Shown: positions 1 through 6,752, counted from the stretch's first letter. The stretch is DNA of 10,833 nt from Rikenellaceae bacterium (GCA_020859745.1 JAJBVQ010000049.1:1-10833); one strand, 5' to 3'. Numbers and translations are program-made. Notes: a model not told the origin generated them from the sequence alone.

Positions 1-2416
1 CCGCCAGGTCATCCCCCTTGTACGAACAGCCCCCCAGCGAAACCTCCCCGTTACGCACCTGCACCGGGCAATCCTTCAGCAACCGAGACCAGACATAGTT
101 GTTATCGTAGTTACCGTAAAGGATCACATTGCGGTTCGGGTACTTCTTCACCTCGTATTCGAGGTCAGGGATAACGTCCACCGAGCCGTTCCCCCGGTAA
201 TAGAACGTTTCGGCGTCGAACCGAGCCTTGGCACGCCACCAGGCCGTCTCTTCCGGCGTCCCCACCGTCGAATAGACGAACACCATGTTGTTGTCGAAAG
301 CCTGCTTGAAGCCGCCGTAGCGTTTCGAATTCTTCTGTTGCGGGTCCACCCCGTCCAAAACAGTCCATTTGCCCTCGTTGTAGGCCACGACAGCTTTCCG
401 GGCCGTCGGTACCGTCAGCCGCTGGTCGTCGGCGAATACCACCGTCGTTTCGGGGGCTTTCATCTTCAGGGACGGCAGGTCGAAAGTCAGCAACACGGCG
501 TTTTCGGCCGTCACCACCCGGATCAGGGAGTCCCCCTCGCGCCGCACATTCACGTTCGTGTAGCGGTAAGGGCTCTCCTGCTGTTCCACCGTCAGCCAGT
601 AGTCCTGCGCCGAAATGGCCGGCGAGGCCGTGTAGAAATCTATTTCGTCCACCCGGTCGTCCGAGGGGATCGAGTGGGTGGCGAAGAAGTCGAAGATCGG
701 CGGCCAGTCCACGCTGGCGTCCCCGAACCAGTGTTCGCCGCCCGGGAATTCGTGGTAGCAGAAATCCGTGTGGAAACGGCCCAGCTCCTCGCGCATGATA
801 TGTGCCTGCGAAGTCGGTACCACATTGTCTGCCGAACCGTGGTGGATATACACGCCCGACTGTTTCAGGTTGCGGTCAAGAGCGATGACGCGCCCGGCAG
901 CCGCGCCCCGCTCGAACGGTTCGAACAGCGGGTTGCGGCGGTGCATTTCGTCCCCCCTGCCGCTCCCGTAGCCCGCGATGTCGGGGTATCCGGCGCACGG
1001 CGCGATGGCGGCGAATTTCGACGGGTAGGTCGTCCCCAGGAACCAGGTGCCGTGGCCGCCCATCGAATGCCCGGTCAGGTAGATGCGCGTGGTGTCGGTC
1101 TTGAAGATGCGCTGCGCTTCTTCCAATACCTCCAGCGCGTCGATCCGGCCCCACTCTTCCCAGTTGAAACCGTAGGGGCGGCGGTTGGTCGGCGCCACGA
1201 TATTGACCCAATCCTTTTGTTTGTAGGCGCGGGCCTGGTTGCGGGCTTCCACCGATGCGCCGTGCACGGTCAGGATAAAGGCCTTGGCTCCCGTATCGGC
1301 CGGCTCGGTGCGCAGGGCCGGGGCCACGCTGTAATACTGCACGCTCCCGTCGATGCGGCTCACGAATGTCCGTTCATGATGGATGGCGGGCGATACCTGG
1401 CGCAGTTTGATGGTCGTCGTGTCGAGCACTTCGCCGTCCCGGATAAGCTCCAGATGGGCGAATACCGGCCCGTTCAGGCAGGTTTTTCCGGTCGCCGGAA
1501 GCTGGAATTTGACCTTCCGAACGGCCAAGGGCATTATGTCGTCGGTCGGATATTCGATGGCTTTCCCCACTTTCTGTCCGTCCGGGGCGGTCAGGGTCGT
1601 GCGGATGGTCATGGCCTTGAGCGGCTTTTCGGTTGCGTTTACCACGCGGATCGCCGCCCATTTCGGGTCGTTCTCGCCTGCGATCAGGTCGGGCAGGGTC
1701 AGGTCGCGCCGGGTGAACATGACCGGTTTGTTGGGTTTCACGAGTTTCGACTCCACGCGGCCGAAGCGCCCCGGAGTGTAGATCACCTCGTTGAGGCCCT
1801 GTTTCAGCCGCACGGGGATCAGGGTGTAGCCGAAGTCGTAATGGTCGCCTTCGTGCGGTTCGCCGTTGATATAGGTGCGGGTCCCGCCGGTGGTTTCGAG
1901 CAGGGCGATCTCCGTTTCGGGAGCTTCGTACGAGGTGTAGAGATAGGCCGAGCGCATCTGCGGGCTGCGGAATGTGCCGGTGGAGTCGGCCGTAATTGGG
2001 CTCCATATCCAGTTGGGAAGCATGGTCCAGCCCGGCCTGCGTCCCCGCCGGGAGTCGGCTTGTCGTTCCTGGTTGGACTGGTAGGCCATCGGGGCTTCCC
2101 GCTGGGCGGGATAGGCGTAGCCGAGGCTGTCACCCACCGCCGGGGTTTTGAACCGGCCGGTAGCGTAAAGCCAGGCTACCATGTCCTGTCCATTGTACAG
2201 GGTTCCGGCGCCCACGCCTCCGGGCAGGAGCAGCCCTTCGCGGAACCGGTGGAAAACGCGCCCTTCGTCGGTGGTCTCCACTTTCTGTTGTCCGAAGATG
2301 GCGACGACGTTGCCGTCGCCTTTCGCTGCCTGCTGTGCCGAAGCGGTATTCCAAACTGCCACGGCGGCGGTGCAGAGTACCGCGGCGCGCAAGCCTTTGA
2401 GGGTAAATGGGGTCAT
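1..2416 (-). CDS. Secreted alpha/beta-hydrolase, prolyl-oligopeptidase/esterase-like (3' end missing)
   Basis: The reading frame starts at an ATG at 2416 and stays open for 805 codons to the left window edge, so the C-terminus is missing. Residues 1-27 look like a Sec signal peptide: a basic n-region, an Ala/Val-rich core and an Ala-Ser-Ala cleavage site before Gln28. Residues about 30-345 are beta-rich and unassigned. Residues about 350-580 form the hydrolase domain, with nucleophile motif GHSMGG (Ser451), probable acid Asp530 in the SADNVVP segment and probable His562 in GGEHWFG. A further region of more than 220 residues follows. The family includes S9-type peptidases and esterases acting on peptides or acylated glycans outside the cytoplasm; the substrate cannot be read from the sequence. 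A TAnnTTTG promoter box lies about 33 bp upstream of the start codon and the preceding gene has its own terminator, so it is probably transcribed alone in this direction. The hydrolase fold is fairly certain; peptidase versus esterase is open. Confidence 0.9.
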   Translation of the reverse strand, partial: MTPFTLKGLRAAVLCTAAVAVWNTASAQQAAKGDGNVVAIFGQQKVETTDEGRVFHRFREGLLLPGGVGAGTLYNGQDMVAWLYATGRFKTPAVGDSLGYAYPAQREAPMAYQSNQERQADSRRGRRPGWTMLPNWIWSPITADSTGTFRSPQMRSAYLYTSYEAPETEIALLETTGGTRTYINGEPHEGDHYDFGYTLIPVRLKQGLNEVIYTPGRFGRVESKLVKPNKPVMFTRRDLTLPDLIAGENDPKWAAIRVVNATEKPLKAMTIRTTLTAPDGQKVGKAIEYPTDDIMPLAVRKVKFQLPATGKTCLNGPVFAHLELIRDGEVLDTTTIKLRQVSPAIHHERTFVSRIDGSVQYYSVAPALRTEPADTGAKAFILTVHGASVEARNQARAYKQKDWVNIVAPTNRRPYGFNWEEWGRIDALEVLEEAQRIFKTDTTRIYLTGHSMGGHGTWFLGTTYPSKFAAIAPCAGYPDIAGYGSGRGDEMHRRNPLFEPFERGAAAGRVIALDRNLKQSGVYIHHGSADNVVPTSQAHIMREELGRFHTDFCYHEFPGGEHWFGDASVDWPPIFDFFATHSIPSDDRVDEIDFYTASPAISAQDYWLTVEQQESPYRYTNVNVRREGDSLIRVVTAENAVLLTFDLPSLKMKAPETTVVFADDQRLTVPTARKAVVAYNEGKWTVLDGVDPQQKNSKRYGGFKQAFDNNMVFVYSTVGTPEETAWWRAKARFDAETFYYRGNGSVDVIPDLEYEVKKYPNRNVILYGNYDNNYVWSRLLKDCPVQVRNGEVSLGGCSYKGDDLA

Positions 2417-2448
2417 ATTCTGTCGGTTGGTATTTTGTCAGGAACAGG

Positions 2449-2456
2449 CAAAAGTA
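2449..2456 (-). promoter_or_regulatory. Promoter -7 box of the secreted hydrolase
   Basis: On the minus strand the sequence TACTTTTG matches the Bacteroidetes -7 consensus TAnnTTTG exactly and ends 32 bases before the ATG at 2416. No clear TTTG -33 box is present; only a T-rich run from the preceding terminator lies at about the right distance. This is inferred from the consensus, not from a mapped start site. Confidence 0.6.
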
Positions 2457-2468
2457 GTGATTTTCACG

Positions 2469-2504
2469 AAAAAACCGCGCTCCGGAATTCCGAAGCGCGG
2501 TTTT
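2469..2504 (-). terminator. Rho-independent terminator after the DUF4834-like gene
   Basis: A 15-position stem (14 paired, one C-A mismatch) pairs 2471-2485 with 2490-2504 around an AATT loop. On the minus strand its 3' arm runs into a T6 tract. It lies about 40 bp past the stop codon at 2546 and just upstream of the hydrolase promoter box, so it separates the two genes. On the plus strand the trailing T run is only four bases, so minus is the likely working direction. Confidence 0.85.
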
Positions 2505-2545
2505 GGATCATTCTTTACGGGATATGGAACACCTCTTTTCCCCGG

Positions 2546-2902
2546 CTATTCCGGGTCGCCGGAAAGGGTGGTCCGGGTGGTTTCGACCTCTTCATACTCT
2601 ACGTACTCGCCGACGCCTTTGCCGACTTGGTATTCGCTGCGCCGGGTGGTGCGGGTGACGGTCACTTCGCCCTCTTTTTTCTTTTTGCGGCTGTCGGCGG
2701 CCGCTTTGCCGAAGTTGGCGTAGAAGCCCCGGAACGATCCGTTCCCGAAGCTGCCTCCGCCGGAGGTGCCGTCGCCGCCGAACTGCTGCTGGAATTCACG
2801 CTGTTTCCTGGCGATCCACCAACGCAGCATCCACCGCCCGACGAGGCCGAGTAGCCAGAAGCCGACGAAGATGAAGAGTATGACGGTCAGGAATGTCTCC
2901 AT
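2546..2902 (-). CDS. Small membrane-anchored protein, DUF4834-like
   Basis: This 118-residue protein begins with one strongly hydrophobic segment (residues about 3-30, ending in Trp/Arg-rich MLRWWIARKQ). A Gly/Ser/Phe-rich linker follows (about 42-68), then a Lys-rich cluster (RKKKKEG, about 72-78) and a charged, Thr/Glu-rich tail. The layout fits an inner-membrane anchor with a cytoplasmic tail. Length and composition resemble the uncharacterised Bacteroidetes family DUF4834; that name is from memory of the family and was not tested by a search. Function is unknown. It is alone on its transcript as far as can be seen: a terminator follows it and the 535-bp repeat region precedes it. Confidence 0.82.
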   Translation of the reverse strand: METFLTVILFIFVGFWLLGLVGRWMLRWWIARKQREFQQQFGGDGTSGGGSFGNGSFRGFYANFGKAAADSRKKKKEGEVTVTRTTRRSEYQVGKGVGEYVEYEEVETTRTTLSGDPE

Positions 2903-2927
2903 GGGTTGGTTTTCTTAAATTATCCTG

Positions 2928-2935
2928 TAAAGATA
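2928..2935 (-). promoter_or_regulatory. Possible -7 box for the DUF4834-like gene
   Basis: Minus-strand TATCTTTA matches seven of eight positions of TAnnTTTG-like boxes (last base A instead of G) and lies about 25 bp upstream of the ATG at 2902. No -33 TTG is evident at the expected distance, so this is a weak call. Confidence 0.35.
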
Positions 2936-2985
2936 ACGCCGGGCTGTATATTTTTAGTACGTTCTCCCGCTGGTGGCGATAAATA

Positions 2986-3022
2986 TCCCCTTCTCGGACC
3001 CGCTGGAGTCACAAGAAGGGGA
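2986..3022. repeat. Inverted repeat, 9-bp arms
   Basis: TCCCCTTCT (2986-2994) pairs perfectly with AGAAGGGGA (3014-3022) around a 19-nt loop. It lies 84 bp or more upstream of the DUF4834-like gene start. No good T tract follows on either strand, so I do not call a terminator. It may fold in a long 5' leader or belong to the repeat cluster to its right. Confidence 0.6.
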
Positions 3023-3074
3023 AAAGCATACCGGAATAATTGATCTTTTATTTGTACTTACCCGCAGAGAACTG

Positions 3075-3094
3075 CCGCTTTTTGTAAAAAGCGG
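3075..3094. repeat. Hairpin with a module shared with 5259-5273
   Basis: CCGCTTTTT (3075-3083) and AAAAAGCGG (3086-3094) form a perfect 9-bp stem. The 15 bases at 3084-3098 occur in inverted orientation at 5259-5273, next to the tandem hairpin repeat. This ties the two gene-free regions to the same repeat family. Confidence 0.65.
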
Positions 3095-3132
3095 GCCCAT
3101 TGGGCTTCCTGGCTGTAACTCCCCTTGTCAGG

Positions 3133-3185
3133 GGCGAGCATCGCGAGCCGCGCAGGCCGGAGCCACCCCCGGCGGAGGGCCGCAA
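3133..3185 (+). repeat. GC-rich 53-nt repeat module, copy 1
   Basis: This stretch aligns without gaps to 5100-5152, with 47 of 53 bases identical. Its conserved core is GGCCGGAGCCACCCCCGGCG. A partial third copy lies at 9858-9880. Flanking arms CTGTAA (3113-3118) and TTACAG (3194-3199) can close a surrounding stem. The module has no start codon context and lies in a stretch without a credible gene. It reads open in several frames only because of its base composition. Confidence 0.8.
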
Positions 3186-3207
3186 TAGGGTAATTACAGT
3201 TCTGACG

Positions 3208-3393
3208 ATGTGCCCGCGGCACCCTCCGCTGGTTCCGGGTCGAACCGGATAGAGACGGCAGACCCGGAAGCGTCGCGTTTTGACTTGAGAAGCCCGGCCA
3301 GAACCCACCGGGCTTCGACAAGGCGAAACCGGCTTCCGGTGACTTCTTTGCCTTCTTTCTTGGTTACACAAGAAAGAAGGTGCCCCGCGGCAT
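3208..3393. repeat. Cluster of hairpins between GTGCC-CGCGGCA-type ends
   Basis: Within 186 bp there are four local stems: TTCCGGGTC (3233-3241) with GACCCGGAA (3261-3269); GAAGCCCGG (3289-3297) with CCGGGCTTC (3308-3316); ACCGG (3328-3332) with CCGGT (3336-3340); and a 12-bp stem at 3351-3380. Both ends carry a short near-palindrome, GTGCCCGCGGCAC at 3210-3222 and TGCCCCGCGGCA at 3381-3392. There is no transposase, and this sequence does not recur elsewhere in the window. Confidence 0.65.
3351..3380. repeat. Perfect 12-bp stem, 6-nt loop
   Basis: CCTTCTTTCTTG (3351-3362) pairs with CAAGAAAGAAGG (3369-3380) around GTTACA. It lies about 60 bp past the rubredoxin stop codon. No T tract follows on the minus strand, so a standard intrinsic terminator is unlikely. 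It could protect the 3' end of the purB-rubredoxin transcript or be a mobile palindromic repeat. Confidence 0.7.
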
Positions 3394-3437
3394 GAGCGGA
3401 AATGCCCGCCCGACACAAGGGCAAAATAAAAGATCGG

Positions 3438-3602
3438 TTATTTTTCGACTTTGCTGAACATGTCTTTGCCGACGCCGCAGAGCGGGCATTCGAAATCGTC
3501 CGGCAGGTCTTCGAACGGAGTGCCCGGAGCGATCCCGCCTTCGGGATATCCTTCCTCGGGGTTATAGACCCAGTCGCATACGTCGCATTTGTAGCTGTCC
3601 AT
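3438..3602 (-). CDS. Rubredoxin
   Basis: This 54-residue protein carries the two rubredoxin knuckles, CDVC (Cys6 and Cys9) and CPLC (Cys39 and Cys42), which hold a single iron. Around them are the usual WVYNPEEG, GTPFEDLPDDFECP and aromatic core residues. Length matches the family (about 52-54). Rubredoxins are small cytoplasmic one-electron carriers; in anaerobes they often feed oxygen- or peroxide-detoxifying enzymes, but no such partner is encoded here. The ATG at 3602 gives the full fold with nothing extra. It follows purB by 34 bp on the same strand with no terminator in the gap, so the two are probably co-transcribed; the pairing does not imply a purine role. Confidence 0.96.
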   Translation of the reverse strand: MDSYKCDVCDWVYNPEEGYPEGGIAPGTPFEDLPDDFECPLCGVGKDMFSKVEK

Positions 3603-3636
3603 AGTGGTAATTTTTTAAGGTTTGTTTATAAATAGG

Positions 3637-4989
3637 TTACATGGAAAAAAGACCGATGTAGGTGTGCGGGGTCAGCGCCCTCAGCTCCGCCTTCACCGAA
3701 TCGCTTACGTCCAGCCCGTCGATGAACGCTGCGATATCCGCCTGCGTGATCCCCTTGTTGGTACGTGTCAATGCCTTGAGCGCCTCATACGGATTCGGGT
3801 ATTTCTCGCGCCGCAGGATAGTCTGTATCCCTTCGGCGACCACGGCCCAGTTGCGGTCGAGGTCGGCGTTGATCGCATCCAAGTTGATGATCAGCTTGCC
3901 CAGCCCCTTCATCAGGGAGCCGATGGCGATCATCGTGTGCGCGATGGGCACGCCGATGTTCCGCAGCACGGTGGAGTCGGTCAGGTCACGCTGCAACCGG
4001 GATACCGGCAATTTTGCTGCCAAATGTTCGAAAATGGCGTTGGCCATCCCCAAATTTCCTTCGGCGTTCTCGAAATCGATCGGGTTCACCTTGTGCGGCA
4101 TGGCCGACGAGCCTACCTCACCGGCTTTGATCTTCTGTTTGAAATACTCCATCGAGATATAGGTCCACATGTCGCGCGAGAGGTCGATCAGGATGGTGTT
4201 GATGCGCTTGAAGGCGTCGAAGATCGCCGCGATGTTGTCGTAGTGTTCGATCTGCGTGGTGTACTGCGAGCGTTCCAGCCCGAGGGTGTCGTTCACGAAG
4301 TTATTGGCGAAGGCCACCCAGTCGATCTCAGGATAGGCCACGGAATGGGCGTTGAAGTTTCCCGTCGCGCCCCCGAATTTGGCGGGGCAGGGGATGGCTT
4401 TCAACTGTGCGATCTGTTTGCCGAGCCGCTCCACGAAGACGCGGATCTCTTTCCCCAATACGGTGGGGGAGGCGGGCTGTCCGTGTGTATGCGCCAGTAG
4501 CGGCACGGCGCCCCATTCGTCGGCCAGTTCACCGAGTTTGCCGACGAGTTCGTCTATGGCCGGGTAATAGACTTCGTCGGTCGCAGCCTTGAGGCTGTAC
4601 GGGGTCGCGGTGTTGTTAATGTCCTGCGAGGTCAGCCCGAAATGCACGAACTCCCGCTCATCTCCCAGCTTCAGCGCGTCCATCTTCTCTTTGATGAAGT
4701 ATTCGACGGCTTTGACGTCGTGATTCGTCGTCTGCTCGATTTCTTTCACGCGCTCGGCATCGCCGATGCTGAAGTTCCGATAGATATTCCGCAAAGAGGC
4801 GTAATGCCCTTTGTCGAACCCGGCGAGCTGGGGCAAGGGCAGTTCACACAGGGCGATGAAGTATTCTATCTCGACCTGTACGCGGTAGCGGATCAGGGCG
4901 TATTCAGAAAAGTAGTCGCCCAACCGGTCGACTTTGCCGCGGTAGCGGCCGTCGACGGGCGAAATGGCTGTCAGTCGGTTCAGTTCCAT
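3637..4989 (-). CDS. purB: Adenylosuccinate lyase
   Basis: This 450-residue enzyme of the fumarase/aspartase superfamily performs two fumarate-releasing steps of purine synthesis: SAICAR to AICAR and adenylosuccinate to AMP. The superfamily signature SSAMPHKVNP begins at residue 294, and Ser295 matches the catalytic serine number of the E. coli enzyme. The HTHGQPASP segment places the likely catalytic His at 169. The N-terminus (ISPVDGRY) and overall length (E. coli 456) are typical. I chose the ATG at 4989 because the family begins at this point. The frame stays open upstream to an ATG at 5358, but those 123 codons are translated repeat DNA and match nothing in PurB. Rubredoxin follows by 34 bp. 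Upstream lies the foldback element at 5067-5255, which would be in the leader if transcription starts beyond it. No convincing TAnnTTTG box was found. Confidence 0.98.
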   Translation of the reverse strand: MELNRLTAISPVDGRYRGKVDRLGDYFSEYALIRYRVQVEIEYFIALCELPLPQLAGFDKGHYASLRNIYRNFSIGDAERVKEIEQTTNHDVKAVEYFIKEKMDALKLGDEREFVHFGLTSQDINNTATPYSLKAATDEVYYPAIDELVGKLGELADEWGAVPLLAHTHGQPASPTVLGKEIRVFVERLGKQIAQLKAIPCPAKFGGATGNFNAHSVAYPEIDWVAFANNFVNDTLGLERSQYTTQIEHYDNIAAIFDAFKRINTILIDLSRDMWTYISMEYFKQKIKAGEVGSSAMPHKVNPIDFENAEGNLGMANAIFEHLAAKLPVSRLQRDLTDSTVLRNIGVPIAHTMIAIGSLMKGLGKLIINLDAINADLDRNWAVVAEGIQTILRREKYPNPYEALKALTRTNKGITQADIAAFIDGLDVSDSVKAELRALTPHTYIGLFSM

Positions 4990-5066
4990 TACTGTCAATT
5001 TATGGTTCGTTTTATAATTATCTCCCTGTAGGGTACTGTTCTTTTTGTGAACAATGAAACCTCGTT

Positions 5067-5255
5067 GGGGCTTTCCGGGTTGTAACGACCCGTTTCGGCG
5101 GCGAGCGTAGCGAGCCGGGCAGGCCGGAGCCACCCCCGGCGTAGGCCTGCAACATCGCTTCGCTCGTTTTGGCCTCGCTGGCTCCGGCCTTTGCAACCCG
5201 AAGCGGGTGACGGCGGAGCCTGAGTATATCGGGTAGATACAGCCGGGAAAGCCCC
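5067..5255. repeat. 189-bp nested foldback element upstream of purB
   Basis: Three nested stems were found. The outer arms are 5067-5084 and 5238-5255: 17 of 18 positions pair, including one G-U, with a perfect GGGGCTTTCC/GGAAAGCCCC core. The middle arms are 5088-5098 and 5198-5208: 11 pairs, one G-U. The inner arms are AGGCCGGAGCCA (5121-5132) and TGGCTCCGGCCT (5179-5190): 12 perfect pairs. An alternative pairing joins 5102-5112 with 5156-5166, with one mismatch. The element holds copy 2 of the 53-nt module (5100-5152). No coding gene is supported inside it. Confidence 0.85.
5100..5152 (+). repeat. GC-rich 53-nt repeat module, copy 2
   Basis: This is a gapless match to 3133-3185 (47/53 identical), in the same orientation. 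Here it forms the left interior of the foldback and supplies the 5' arm of its inner stem. Translated on the minus strand it gives Arg/Pro/Ala-rich peptide that fuses in frame to the start of purB, an artefact of the repeat. Confidence 0.8.
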
Positions 5256-5274
5256 GACGGGCCCGCTTTTTACA

Positions 5275-5396
5275 ACCGAGCAGCGTACTGAGACCAAAGA
5301 CCGCTGGCGGACTTTGGCGAGGTAGCGCGAGGAACCGACACAGTAGCCGAGATGCCATGGAGTTAGCTCCGATGGCCGAGGCACAAGGAGGAAGCC
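5275..5396 (+). repeat. Tandem hairpin repeat, copy A (two 59-nt units)
   Basis: Units at 5275-5333 and 5334-5392 share the plan ACCGA - CAG - GAG - hairpin - GGC(C)GAG - AGGA, and AGCC follows the second. Hairpin 1 pairs 5294-5303 with 5308-5317 (nine pairs, one A-A mismatch, loop CTGG). Hairpin 2 pairs 5354-5362 with 5367-5376 (nine pairs, one bulged G, loop TTAG). The whole element aligns with 9715-9835 with a single 1-base gap. The sequence between the hairpins is nearly identical in the two copies, while the arms differ and still pair. The strand given is the orientation shared by both copies; the transcribed strand is unknown. Confidence 0.85.
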
Positions 5397-5440
5397 TAAA
5401 CGAAGTTAAAAAGCCGCAGTCCCATACGGGGGTAGTGATA

Positions 5441-5468
5441 AAAACGAACGATTAATTTAAATGATCGT
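5441..5468 (-). terminator. Weak possible terminator after clpX
   Basis: On the minus strand ACGAT (5468-5464) can pair with ATCGT (5452-5448) across an 11-nt AT-rich loop, followed after three bases by a T5 tract. The stem is only five pairs, so this is a low-confidence call. No better terminator lies between clpX and the repeats. Confidence 0.35.
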
Positions 5469-5471
5469 CAA

Positions 5472-6737
5472 TTAGGCCACTTGCATGGACTCGACCCGGC
5501 TGCGGGCGTAGTCCAGTTTCACGCGGAAGGTCTTGCGTTTGGAGGCCGGCACCTCGAACATCGCGTCCATCATGATCGCCTCGCAGATCGAGCGCAGTCC
5601 GCGTGCGCCCAACTTGTACTCGATCGCCTTGTCCACGATGTAGTCCAGCACGTCGTCGTCGAAAGTCAGCTTCACGCCGTCCAGCTCGAACAGCCGCACG
5701 TACTGCTTCACGATCGCATTCTTCGGCTCCGTCAGGATGCGCCGCAGCGCCTCGCGTCCCAGCGGTTCCAGGTAGGTCAGCACCGGCAGCCGCCCGATCA
5801 GCTCCGGAATCAGCCCGAAGCTCCGCAGGTCTTTGGGCGTGATGTACTGCAACAGGTTCTCGCGGTCCACCTCCGCGATCTTCTGTTGCTGCCCGTACCC
5901 CACAACCCGCGTATTTAAGCGCTGTGCGATCTTCTTCTGCACTCCGTCGAACGCCCCGCCCGCCACGAAGAGGATATTCTTGGTATTCACCTGGATATAC
6001 TTCTGGTCAGGATGCTTGCGCCCTCCCTGCGGCGGCACATTGACCACGGTCCCTTCCAATATCTTCAGCAACGCCTGCTGCACCCCCTCGCCCGACACGT
6101 CGCGCGTAATCGACGGATTATCGCTCTTGCGCGCGATCTTATCCACCTCGTCGATAAAAACAATGCCGCGCTCGGCCGCCGCCACATCGTAGTCCGCCGC
6201 CTGCAACAGCCGCGACAGGATGCTTTCGACATCCTCCCCCACATACCCCGCCTCTGTCAGCGCCGTGGCATCCACGATGGCGAACGGCACGTTCAACAGC
6301 CGGGCGATCGTCCGTGCAATCAGCGTCTTCCCCGTTCCGGTTTCGCCGACCAGCAGAATGTTCGACTTGTCCAGCTCGATATCCACGTCGTCCTCTTTGG
6401 CCGCTGGGTTCGACAAGCTGTGCATCAGCCGCTTGTAGTGGTTGTATACCGCCACCGAGATGTATTTCTTGGCCCGCTCCTGCCCGATCACGTACTGATC
6501 CAAAAACTCCTTGATCGACTGCGGCGTATAGAGCGCCATCGCTTCCCCGATCGTCGATGCCGCCTCATTCCTGGTGCGGTTCTCCATCTCTTCGCGCACG
6601 ATCTCGGCGGCCCGCTCGGCGCAGTTGTCGCAGATATTGGCCTCCTGTCCGTGGATGATCATCCCCACTTGCGTGGCCGGCGCCCCGCAGAACGAGCAGT
6701 GCTCGTGCGTCTTTCCTTTGTTATTGTTGTCTGCCAT
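5472..6737 (-). CDS. clpX: ATP-dependent protease ATPase subunit ClpX
   Basis: This 421-residue AAA+ unfoldase feeds tagged proteins into ClpP in the cytoplasm. The N-terminal zinc-binding domain has Cys14, Cys17, Cys36 and Cys39. Walker A is GETGTGKT (131-138), the pore-1 loop GYVGED (164-169), Walker B VFIDEVDK (193-200), the pore-2 region about 205-221 and the RKH motif 240-242. The arginine finger is Arg316 in IPELIGRLP and sensor 2 is GAR (377-379). All key ATPase residues are present. The ClpP-docking tripeptide, IGF in E. coli, is Val-Gly-Tyr here (279-281). The gene starts 15 bp after the clpP stop on the same strand, so clpP-clpX is an operon with stoichiometric partners. Length matches the family. 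Confidence 0.98.
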   Translation of the reverse strand: MADNNNKGKTHEHCSFCGAPATQVGMIIHGQEANICDNCAERAAEIVREEMENRTRNEAASTIGEAMALYTPQSIKEFLDQYVIGQERAKKYISVAVYNHYKRLMHSLSNPAAKEDDVDIELDKSNILLVGETGTGKTLIARTIARLLNVPFAIVDATALTEAGYVGEDVESILSRLLQAADYDVAAAERGIVFIDEVDKIARKSDNPSITRDVSGEGVQQALLKILEGTVVNVPPQGGRKHPDQKYIQVNTKNILFVAGGAFDGVQKKIAQRLNTRVVGYGQQQKIAEVDRENLLQYITPKDLRSFGLIPELIGRLPVLTYLEPLGREALRRILTEPKNAIVKQYVRLFELDGVKLTFDDDVLDYIVDKAIEYKLGARGLRSICEAIMMDAMFEVPASKRKTFRVKLDYARSRVESMQVA

Positions 6738-6752
6738 AAAATTTGTGCTCGC

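Noticed and set aside
338..2854. Long plus-strand open frame (838 codons) opposite the secreted hydrolase
   Set aside because: The minus strand has a signal peptide, a GxSxG motif and plausible Asp and His of the triad. The plus frame has no recognisable domain and crosses a terminator and a second gene; it is an antisense shadow in GC-rich DNA.
3351..3380. Intrinsic terminator for purB-rubredoxin
   Set aside because: The stem is strong but no T tract follows on the minus strand, so it is listed only as an inverted repeat.
3048..3424. Small open frames in the gene-free region before the DUF4834-like gene
   Set aside because: They are translations of the repeat modules and hairpins; peptides of the same kind arise from the copies near 5100, and none has a credible start context.
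4990..5066. Purine riboswitch or other known riboswitch before purB
   Set aside because: No conserved purine-aptamer core was recognised, and the nearby structure belongs to a repeat family seen away from purB.
4990..5358. Upstream PurB start at 5358
   Set aside because: The extra 123 residues derive from repeats, while the 4989 start gives the normal family N-terminus and length.
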